The position numbers and the translations under genes were made by a program. The notes under the pieces were generated by a model. That model was not told the origin of the DNA. It searched no databases and saw only the letters and a list, made by a program, of their open reading frames with translations. Positions 48,801 to 60,200 of a DNA stretch of 64,000 nt are shown one piece after another (the stretch's first letter is position 1; every line of letters starts with the position of its first letter). The stretch spans positions 107,306,422 to 107,370,421 of the forward strand of contig CM060175.1 of the NCBI GenBank assembly GCA_030549775.1, written 5' to 3'. This DNA comes from Tamarix chinensis. Taxonomy: Eukaryota > Streptophyta > Magnoliopsida > Caryophyllales > Tamaricaceae.

Positions 48801-49936
48801 AGGGGCCAATTTAGCCATGGTGGGGAAAAAAATGATATGCGAGCCAATAGTGAGCAAGCTTCAAGAAAGGGGAGAAAAAAGTCTACAAAATCAAATCTCG
48901 AGGAATTTCCACAAGCTTCTGGAAGCTGGGTTAACCCAAAGCATCAAGGGAGCTTGACAAAAGATGCTGGTAAAAGACGGGTTCATGCAAATGATAGGCC
49001 TACAGGCCAATGGTATACAGTAAATGGAAAGCGGGTGAGATGTCGTTCATTCATTCGTCACTTTCGTATCTGTATTATGGATTCATTTGATGTGACAGAT
49101 TGATGCTGATTATTGTGTCTGTTTTCTACTCGAAACAAACTAACGTCTCTTGATATATAATCTTCAGGTATATTTTTCCAGAGATGGTAAGGAATTGACT
49201 GGTTCAAGTGCTTATAAACATTACAGGAAGGTACTTTATAGCATCCTCGATTCAAAGACAAGGTCTGATTTCTTCCCCCAAGCCCCTTAATCATCCCAGT
49301 GGAGGGTTTATCGCTTCGGTGGAGTTCCTTGGTTGCATGTTATTCTTTCTAAATGTATATTTGAAGTGGGTCGGGATTGTACGGTCTGAAAAGGAAATAA
49401 GATGTTTACGCATGATTCATGCGCCCGTTCTATGGGTATGGATGGCATAATTTGTTCTTTGTTCTTGTATTTATGCCATTAAGTTCTGTCATCAGTTATA
49501 GAATCGAGTGTTTTTGCGATACAACCCTGCAAGTTCAGCCATGATATCCATAAATGCCTTCATTTTCAGAATTAGGTTGCTGCTGTGAATGAACTTCAGT
49601 TCTGTTTCAAAAGCAAGTAGCTTCTTACTCCTGTTCAACCATGAGCCTTGAGGGTTTTTCTTTAATTTCTCCTGTTGGAATGATTTCGACCTCTGTGCAG
49701 TTAGTCGATTTAAATGCCATTTAATTTACTAATTATCATGTAGATGTTCTACAACATGCATAGATTTTGTGCTCTATAAGTTTGCCAGGTGTAGGTCGGG
49801 TAGTAACTAAGTAGTTTTGCTTTTCATGAACGAATATTGACCCATGTAACTTTACTTCTACGCCTGTAATTAACAGGAAAGCGGGAAAGGGCTCAAAATG
49901 CCAAAAAGGAAGAACGCCGGCAAGAGAAAGAGATGA
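45865..49936 (+). CDS. Uncharacterised plant protein, five exons, 469 residues
   Basis: My model joins 45865-46192, 47970-48696, 48803-49034, 49168-49230 and 49877-49936. All introns are GT-AG, the phases match, and the total of 1,410 coding bases ends in TGA. The protein is hydrophilic. Its acidic N-terminal third ('DSDIDDGPRN', 'DDDIEEFSSGDD') is followed by a middle with 'RDKLMFAELTNSPLRRFQLL' and 'LLDSDSDEPERSDN', then basic Lys/Arg-rich stretches. Near the end 'KRVYFSRDGKELTGSSAYKH' leads to 'YRKESGKGLKMPKRKNAG'. That ending resembles the 'G.EL.G..AY..YRKESG.G' tail of a conserved plant family of unknown function. I recognise no catalytic domain or membrane segment. The basic tail may act as a nuclear signal (inference). 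A long first intron (46193-47969) contains a TA run and a 17-C homopolymer at 47724-47740. An additional small exon there cannot be excluded. It converges on the IF-2 gene. Confidence 0.82.
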
Positions 49937-50154
49937 CGAATTGGCCCAGGCTGGGAGAATGATTCTCGTATTTGCTTGTCCATATCCATGACACGATATT
50001 GTAAAGAAGTTATCCTCGTTTTGTTCATCCTGCTAGTGCTAGCCGCGAGGCATCGAAGAATTTATTTCCTTTGTCAAATAAATAAACGTACTTGTTATTT
50101 GAAAAACAAGTATTTACTGCACAGAAAATATTTGCGTTATTTTACCCAGTATGA
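49937..50154 (+). other. Probable 3' UTR of the five-exon gene
   Basis: 'aaataaataaacg' near 50079 could serve as the polyadenylation signal, about 145 bases after the stop codon. Confidence 0.45.
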
Positions 50155-50371
50155 TTGACCTCTACAGCAGCCAAGGCATCGGCAAAAACTGCCGATGCAC
50201 CAATTTTTTATTTATATATATTTTTTTAATTTTGGCCGAAATTAAAAAAAATAAAAAAATAAAAAAATTGGTGCATCGGCAGTTTGTGCCGATGCTTTGG
50301 CCTGGTTTCGGCAATAATTGCTGATAGCCTGGGCCGGTATCGGTACAAATTGCTGAATTTATCGGCCGAAA

Positions 50372-50405
<34 letters not shown>

Positions 50406-50680
50406 TGCTGCATCGGCAGTTATTACCGATTGTATGGCCTGGTTTCGGCAATAATTGCCGATGGCCTGGATGTTGACTTAAATATTTCGGCCGAAATTGA
50501 AAAAAAAAAAAAAATTTGGTGCATCGACAGTTTTTGCCGATGTCTTGGCCTGATTTCGGCAATAAGTGCCGATGGCTTGGGCCAGTTTCGGTGAAAATTG
50601 CCTAAAATTATTTATAGTTTCGGCTAAAATCGCCGATGCTGATCGTGGCTTTCGACAAAAGTTACCGATGTGAAGATCAC
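50155..50680. repeat. Array of short hairpins (GCATCGGCA...TGCCGATGC)
   Basis: Units of about 120-140 bases alternate 'ggccgaaatt', an A/T linker, 'gcatcggcag' with 'tgccgatgc', 'ttggcctggtttcgg' and 'aataattgccgatgg'. Each unit has two near-palindromes. Forward units start near 50234, 50364 and 50488, with an inverted partial unit at the left end. Open frames on the minus strand (50162-50562) are artefacts. Confidence 0.85.
50170..50301. repeat. 132-bp foldback
   Basis: The left arm 'gccaaggcatcggcaaaaac' and the complement of the right arm 'gccaaagcatcggcacaaac' match with few differences. Pairing continues through 'tgcaccaatttttta' towards a 'ttggccgaa' centre. The whole segment could form one long hairpin. 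Confidence 0.85.
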
Positions 50681-51254
50681 TTTCGGAATTTATTTTCCAC
50701 GGAATAAAAATACGTTTTCTATATAACAATACCTTAAATAAATAAATAAATGATTTCTTTTCATTATTTTGTCCTTTTCTGATCCTCTGAAGCACTTTCC
50801 ACGCCATCGTCTAAAATCCGACCTGTTTTGGTAACCCTTTCATTAGTATCATCCAATCATGGGAAAAATCATCATACAAAATGAAATTCATATAGATCGC
50901 AGGTGCACTACACAAATGTGTGAGGCTGGGCGCGTTGTAACCTCGTTTTGCATCTCGGTTGTTATATATGACATTCATGACGACGACTACTGGTTATATA
51001 CAACTAGTCAAATTACTACACATCCTAGTATACAGTTGCTTGGAAATGGTATAACTTCATTCCTCATTATATAATTGCCAATAAGCTATAGTCTGTGTAA
51101 AATCAGCACCAGTCAGTAATATAATAAATCGACAAAACTGTCCTGCAGCTGTTCATAGCACATCATTCTGCCGGTAGCAACAGGAATTCTTTATGCTAGC
51201 TAATGAAATCGTGCTAACTTGAATGACAATAATTCAAATCATGTTGATATAAGA

Positions 51255-54200
51255 TCAGCACTCGATCCGAACAGCCCCATTATCAGATGAAACGAACTTA
51301 GGTTTCCTTGTAACTTGCTGTAAGCATTGGACAACATCGCCTATCTGAAAATCAATACAATCTTGAATAACAAGCCCGCATTCACTCCCTTTGATAACTT
51401 TATCGACATCGTGCTTTTCCTGCTTCAGCGACACACAGGAACCCTCAAACACTACTTCACCACTTCTCAAGAGCCTCATGGTAGACGATTTTGCCACATG
51501 TCCATCTATCACCTTGCATCCAGCAATCTTATAATCTTCTCCTTTGGATTTGCTTCTGCCTTTGACTTCAAATATGTCGAGCACTTGTGCCTCCCCAGCA
51601 ACATGAGTTTCAGCTGTCCCTGGGGCCTTTTCTATAATCAAATCACCAATGTCTTTCAAGAGGTGATAGATTATCCGATGTAGTATTATCTGCAGCAAAA
51701 AGGCATTTTAATTTTTAAGAAATAGCAAAGCTTGCTTTAACCGGGGCAGTGAACCATTATGTAAATGCAATTCCCCGATGCCAACTTCCATTAGTAAGTA
51801 GACATTACAAGCAAGAATAAGGAGTGTGATTTTGTTAATACAAATCAAGAACTATGCTTCGACAGTAAGCATTCATGATATGAGCAACAATTGTTCCTCA
51901 TACTTAAGCTTATGCTCATTTTGTCAGCCTTGACGTTTGTATGTAGATTTTCCATCTTGCTTCTCCTCACATATAGCTAATTCTACTTGTATTTGGGATT
52001 GAAGTACTTTCTCTTGAGTCTGCGTTGTGTTTGTTGGGGGTGGTTGGGGGGCAACAAGAATAACATAATCCCTTACCTTTATCTTGGCTTGACCAGCTGC
52101 CAAACTGATGGCACTAGCTGGACTGCGAATATTAAATCCAACAATACATGCACCGCAAGCTCGAGCCATATCGACATCTGACTGAGATATAGGACCCACT
52201 CCCACATGAACAACATTCACAAACACCTGAAGTAATTGGAAAGATGCATGAGAAAAACTGACGAGGGAAAAACAGACACTAATAGTGATAGGTGAGTCTG
52301 GCAAAGGAAAATTGTTTCCCATCCTGGTAGGGTATGGGTCAAACATCTCAATAAGGCAAAGAAAACAATGAACACTAATTTTCATGTCAGATGAAGCTGG
52401 CCATTGAGCTTCATTATCAATTTGAGAAACAAGATATCAATACCCCTGAATCAGATTAAATTATTGCCTGATGAAATGCAGTATTCGAATGCAACAAACC
52501 ACCCTTACCTGGGAACTATTTAAACTCCTCAATGCATCAGTAACGGCTTGAACAGTTCCCTGCACATCTGCCTTTACTAAAATTGGCAATTCAACCTTTT
52601 CAGGCCCTTCTTCAGAAGGTTCAACAATTTCAATCCATTTCTCTTCAATTTTTTTAAGCCTGTCTTTGTCTAGCTTCTTCTTTCTGCCAGCACTAAGCAT
52701 CCTAGCTCTCTCTTCAGACTCCACAACAGTGATGTCGTCTCCAGCCATTGGGAGCCCTCTCAGCCCTTCAATCTCAACAGGCATTGCTGGCATCCCTTTC
52801 TCAGCCAACTTCCCGAACATGTCCCTAATGGCCCTTATTCGACCCCATTCTGCACCCACAACTACATATTGACCAGAGACCAATGTCCCTGCCTTCATTA
52901 TGGCCGTAGCTAAAGGACCTCGTCCTTTATCAAGCCTTGCTTCCACTACATAGGCTTGGGCAGGCCCATCAACACGTGCCTTAAGTTCCATTAACTCAGC
53001 TTGGAGAAGCAATGCTTCCTCCAAATTGTCCAACCCAGTTTTATTCATTGCAGAAACTTCAACCACCATCACATCCCCACCCATCTCCTCCAATAGCAAC
53101 CCTTCTGAAGCAAGCTGGAGTTTCACCCTCTCAGGGTTGGCAGAAGGTTTATCACATTTATTTATAGCAACAACTATAGGTACTTTAGCAGCTTTGGCAT
53201 GGGACATGGCTTCCAGAGTTTGTGGCATCACTCCATCATCAGCTGCTACCACTAGAACAACTATATCTGTCACTGCAGCTCCCCTTGCTCGCATTGCACT
53301 GAAGGCTGCATGCCCAGGTGTGTCAAGAAATGTAATAGATGCCCCAGATGACATACTCACAATAAATGCACCAAGATGCTGAGTTATGCCACCTGCTTCT
53401 CCAGCAGCCACAGTTGTCTGACGCAATGCATCCAATAGAGAAGTTTTACCGTGATCAACATGCCCCATGACAGTTACAACAGGTGGCCTGGATAGTATTT
53501 CTGTGCCTTCACTTGAATGCAACCTCTTGACATCGACTCCAACTTCCTGCAGACAGACGAGAACTCAAAATTAGTTCTATTGGCTCAGATGACTCCCATA
53601 GCAGTTTGCATTACATCAAGGTTAATACTTTCAACAAGAACTACACTTAACAAGGTAGAAATACAGACTAAGTAGAACATGTCTGAAATTTCTTTCAAAT
53701 TCTGCATCCAGATAACCTTGTCTCTAGCCAATCTCTAGTGATCTATCTTTAAAGCAACGTAAACAAAGGGAGGAAGAAAAATAAGAGAGAGGAAGGTTAT
53801 TTTGATTTGTAGTTGATGCTCAGTGATATCCCATGAGCAGCTAAACATAGCATAAAAATAAATGGCTTGGGGCAAGAGAGATACATACAATAGCTACTAG
53901 CTCTGCAATGTCGATGCTGAGGGGGTCAAACTCAGACTCAAACTTTTCCCCAACATTTAAAAGAATATCTTGTAGGGCTGATATTGATTTGCCCGTACGC
54001 TTGGCAAGCTCAATAACAGTCATGCCTTCAAATATGTCTACTGTTCTGTCTTGCACAGGTTTCATACTACTTCTCACTTTTGGAGGCACATATGGTGCTT
54101 CAACAGGGGGCCGTCCCTTATTTTCCCTCTTGACATATTTATCTTTCTTAGCCGTCTTCAAGCCGAATGTCTCCTCCTTGTTTCTTCTTTTAGCCAGCAG

Positions 54201-57200
54201 TGCTATACTTGCATGAAAACCCCTAAAACAAAATCACATGAAAGTGATGGAAACTAAACATTCAGTGATAAGTTACATCCACACAAGTGATGTTTCTCCC
54301 TCGAATGAAGAAAATTTATCCTTGTATTATAACTAGTCTATAATTACCAGGACTATCCATTTGCACATACTAAACCTCCTACCGATGACAAGGAAGCATT
54401 TGAATGGTAAGAATCAAACAGATAAAGGTTTGAATTAATTAAACACACAAACCCCTTATGCTTAAACAAAATTATGGCCGAAGGTTCATTGTGTAATATA
54501 CACAACCAAGGAATTATGAATTTATGATCCATCTAAAGAAGAAAGCAAGAGTCGGATAGTAAGACAATACACTTTCTAAAAACTAATGGCATTCAATCAC
54601 AATAAGTAGTGATGGTTCATACCAAATGATGTGTGAATAAGAAAGTAATTTATAGTTTTCAAGACAACTACAGCTACAATGAATAATCAGCGGTGTATGG
54701 GAAATGATATGCAACAGTCAGCAAAAGACAATGACACATCAAACAATCATCTCGATATACAAAGTTTCTCAAGAAAGGTTCAATCATGAGAGACATCCTC
54801 AGGCAGCCTAAGCTGCCTATCAAACTGGTTCTATGACCAGAAGGTTGTAGGGAAAATTGTGCCCGCTTACTAGCAAAACAAACCAGGGTGAAATGCTAAC
54901 TAGTTGGTCCAGCTAAAAATGCGACTAAATCAAAAATCAATATTATCATGTTTATCTGAATCACATACTCCCCCAATCCCACATTATTTGTTAAAAAAAA
55001 ATCATCAATATTAAAAAAACAGTCAAAATAGTCCAATGCTACATCATTGACTTTATTGTTTTATTCCTTATATATAATGTTTAAGGTATGACACAGATTC
55101 CTAAGTGCTAAAATTCAGAATAATTAATACCTACATTGACTAAAATACACTTATTGGAACTTGAGTAATTTTATCGTTACGACAGACATTAATGTAGGAC
55201 GATTGTGCTGAGATGGGGAGATAATAATGAGGGGGGGGGACAGAGAGAGACAGAACAATACATTTGAAAATATAATGTTAATTATTTATTTATTATTGAC
55301 TTATATTATGAAACAGATATGCCCTTCGTTCTAAAATAAGAGCGACAATTTTTTTTCTTTTGGAACTAGAAAGATATGTACAACAATGCTTAATGAATAA
55401 GGGCAAATATTTAATGTCCTACAAATAGAAACCTTGAAACAATCATGGGACAGCTTACAAAATAATAACTTGAAAACAATGTGGGATGGAGTGGTATAAT
55501 TTAACTTTTAGTGTTGCAAGTTTAAAAGGCCAAAAGAAATCAAAATGCTCAGCTTAATAGATACATTGTATTAAAAATAGATATTGAAATCCCAGCAGTT
55601 CTGAACCTTTTGATTAAGAAAATATGAATTACCGTATTGATGTTTGTCTCGTCAAAATCTTGTCAACATGCAAAATCTGAGACTTGCCATAAAAACCTGC
55701 AAGATGAAATGATGAGCATATAAGCAGGATAATATTAAGATACTTTCACAAAAGACTCTACATGAAATACTCTCGCATGTAGTTGAGGCAGAGCCATGAT
55801 TTGACATTAAATTTTAAATACATAACTAATATACTCCTAAAATAATATCTGAATTCAAATTTATATCATTGCACATCAATTTGTCTAACAGAAGGAAATC
55901 TTTTTTTACTGCAAATGAGGATCTTCCTAAATCTTTACTTATACTAGCCATAAAACCCGGGCTAGAATATATCTATAAAGTAGTATTGGGCTCCTCTTGT
56001 ATCCATTCCGAGGTCAAACTTGTATACATCTAATAACTATATAATGTTTATTTTCAAGTGTTATAACTAGTGTTGCACCCCGTGAGATGCACTAATTGTT
56101 ATAAAATTTAATAAAAATAACTGTGATGCATTCATATTGTTAACAATATTATGACAAACTCAATTTCAAATATACATAATTATTAGAGAATGAGAAAAAA
56201 AATGTTAAACATTTTAAACAAAACCAACAATATAAGAATTGAATGTTTTGTTAATTTTAAGAGAAACACATATACCTCTAAGTTTAGACGTAATATACAA
56301 TGTAACCTTGAGTTTTTAAAAAATCTGAATTTTATTGCTACGCACCATATAACCCTAAGTTTTGCCAATAACATACCAAATAATCTTCCATACACTTTAG
56401 GAACCGACACTATATAACAAAAGATCATGTGGTACGTAAATGTATAAGCTCAGGATATATTATCTATCAGGTCTAAACTTAAGATCATATAGTATTTTTT
56501 ACAAAACCTCAAGATTATATATTATATTATATATCACTGCTAAACTTAGGGTTATATGGTACACTATCCCTAATTTAAAATGTTTGAATGCATTTTTATT
56601 TATAAAATAAATAATATGAAGACAAATTTAATATCATATTATTTGATTTAATTCATAGCACAAAACAAATAACCAAAGAAAGTTGAATAACTATAATGTA
56701 TTCATATAAGATGAATACCTCTATAAAATTTGGGAGGGTGAACAAAATTGTATATGCACAAAATAAAATATGTTATCATAATTATGATTTTGAATTTGAG
56801 TTTTGCAAATTATGATTTAGTTTGAAATACATTAAAATTATTAGTTATTAAAGGAAACAAATAATATTTAAGTGTCTAAGTATAGTTTTTACTTTTTACT
56901 AGGTACAATATTGTTTTATAAATATGACAAAAAGTGCTTACAAAATTATAAATTATGAAAATAGGGAAAAAAGAATATGACTGATCATGTAGTATGTTGT
57001 ATGGCTTATAAACTATACTAACATATAATAACTTGTAAAAAATGCTGAATACTGGTTATCAGTCAAAAGTTAATGCTGTAAAATAATTGATAATATTTTT
57101 CCTTTTTTCTTTTATAATTCTCTCAAATTTACGTTAGATTGAACTTGTTCTATTGATCAAATTTACAAAATAGATAAATTATTTTATAGATTATAAATAG

Positions 57201-60200
57201 GAAAAAAGTTGCAATAATCATTCAACATGATGTGCTAATGAATCATATAAACGATAATAGCCATGAAAATTTGGTTAATTATATCCTTCTAATTGTTTCA
57301 AGTAAAATGATATAAATTGTCTTAGTCGTGACAATAATTTGTAATATAAACAAATTATTTTGAGGTACCAATAGTGTAGTCACTAATAAATTGTAATATT
57401 ATTAAATGGATATTTATTTATTTTAAACTAATTAATACATAGCCAATTTAATGTGCCAAATAAAACGTTATTATTTGTTTTAAAATAAATAATAATTAAT
57501 ATTAATATGAAAATATACGTTTATTGGAGATTCATATTGTTTTCGAAATAGTTACCGAAACAGTTGCCTAAATTTGGAGCTTGTTAACCAAATAAATTAT
57601 CAATTACCATTGAAGAATTCAATTTAATCTTTATTAATCCCTCTTATTCAAAATATAAATCTCAATCAAAAACTTTAACCATTAATATTTTTTTAATATA
57701 TATTAATAAAAATTATTAGAAAATAATATTATAAAAGTATTTTTCAATATGAATATAACAATTATATATTTTATATCATGATGTATTATATCAAGATTTA
57801 TCCTCGAAATAAGTAATGGCTTATATTATAAATCGGAGGGCGCATATTTTAATTCACTTATAGCAACGTGTATGATTTTGATAATGGGCATGCTTGTATT
57901 CAGTATAGTGTATTTATCCTTGTTATTGATGCTGACTCAATTTAACAGATTGTGTATATCAATTAAGAAATTAATGATAGTAATTTTTAGCTTATTTATT
58001 TATTAAATTTCTATAAATAGCAATACGTGACGGGTGGGAAAACTTCTACCTTCCAAGTTTGGCCACGATTTTGTGTATATAGTTATAGATATGGATATGC
58101 ATATAGATTACTTTTTCTAGGAAAGAAGAAGATTGTTTTGTAAGCTTTTCTCATAGTTCGGAAAAATTTTCCAATACATACTCTATATAAAGTATGATAT
58201 GATAAAAAACCTCAACTACTCCAAAACAAACAAACTCACACGCACACGCGCGCGCGCACACACACACACGTCTATATGACTAAAATGGTGTACAGGGGGA
58301 GTCATGGTCCAAATTGTCCCCTATAAGCTTCACCACTGCATCGAGTTTTGTCTCGTGGCATAAAGATAATATGGACGTCATAATGCCGATCGATACCTGG
58401 ATATCCACATGCTTTTACAGTGACCATCATATCCCTCCCATGTAAAGTAGGACACTGAAGTAATGAACTACAGACTAGAACTACCAAAACACCCTAGAAC
58501 AATGATTGCACAGTTTTGCTAATAGAAACAGATAGTGACATAAGCAAATATTTCACCTGGGATACATCCAACTGAACCAAAAAGTGGTTCAACTGCATTA
58601 TTAGAACATCTTGAGGAGGCCGCATGAAGAAAAGCTGGCACAGTCAACGTCTTTACCAGACTAACAGCACGATGCCCCTACAGAGAAAGCATTCTAGGTC
58701 AGACATACTGGGAGCTGCAACAGAAAAGAAGTGAATGAATTTTATTTGAAGCTGTAGGAAAAGCAGACAACCAATATGCATACAACATATAAACTGGTAC
58801 AAATGCTAATATTTTAGAACTGAAACCAGAATGAAGATCCATTGAATCTTGTAGTGAATGATCCACAATGACAACATCAAAATTATGCAAAATTTTAATA
58901 TTTGAGATAATGTATAAAGTACGCACCATTGACTTACCAAGTCACCTATTTGTGTGCTTTGTAGCTGACGCAGATTTCTCTATAAGCTTACTAGATACTT
59001 GATCTAAGCTACCAAACGTATATTACATATTCAACTCCAGGCAACTGTGCACAGCCAGAACTGAGCTTTGGCACTTAAAACATATATGAAGAAACAGATG
59101 AAATTTAATTTCAACCATAGATTCCTGTTCCGTCTCACAGCAAATTCTCCAGCAAAAAGTGTAGGCATGAAGATCAGATAGTAATTATTTTTTATCTTAT
59201 TGCTGAATTTCTGCTACATTTTTACTTTCTTATTGCTAAGTTTTGGCAGAAAGTTGCTTCTGAGCATAGCAATTCACAAATAGGATTAATTTAACCTGGA
59301 TAATGCTCTACAGAACACAATTTAAACCAAATTGGTGCCTGAATCAGGATCAAAATTACTTCAATGGTTGGACCAACATTTACAATAAATAAATAAAATT
59401 AATGTATGAAAATACTATAAAAGTTCTTACGATATAAAAGTACAAGCAACATTGTAAACTTATATAACACACAAAAAGTATACAGTAAACCCCTAGCCAA
59501 AGCCTAATTTCCCAACTGCTCAGCATATCTAGCCCATAAAATCTACCGAAAAAAGGCCCAACTCCCTACTCCTTTACCACAAAGTTACATTACTATTAGA
59601 ATTAACTGAACTTATTGAATATCCAACATAATGTGACCATGCAGAAGTTACAGATCTAAAAAACATACTGCCAGAGATAGCCACAAGCAGAACGGAAACA
59701 ACCACAGGAAAAGTGCCATTGTCAATGGAACTAAGGCTTTGCTTGTAGAACTTTTGGGGTGCTGGGAAATATGTCCCTGACCTTTTTATAGAGTATAAGA
59801 TAACAAAGCTATGAGATGGAAGCAGCAAGAGTTAAGGGGGGAATGAGGGAAGATGGAGAGTGAAAGAGTTTGGATCTTAAGACTTCATCATAACAGAATC
59901 AACCACAAAAGACTTTGTAAGCTTATGATATCATTAAACTAACTTGAATCCAAATCAATCAAGGAGTTCACAAGAACGAGAGTTAGCAACAAATCGCCAA
60001 TTTTAAACTAAAACAAGAGGACAAATATCACCAATCAAACTAATTAGAGAGCTGATTAAAGCCCAATCTTGAAATAAGTAAAATCAACAAGTTAACAGAA
60101 ACAGGACATATAAAAGTAAAATACCTAGGCCCTAATGTTGAAAGACCAGAGGCTGAATTTCAACATTCCATGATTTACATGACAGATAATACCATGTAGA

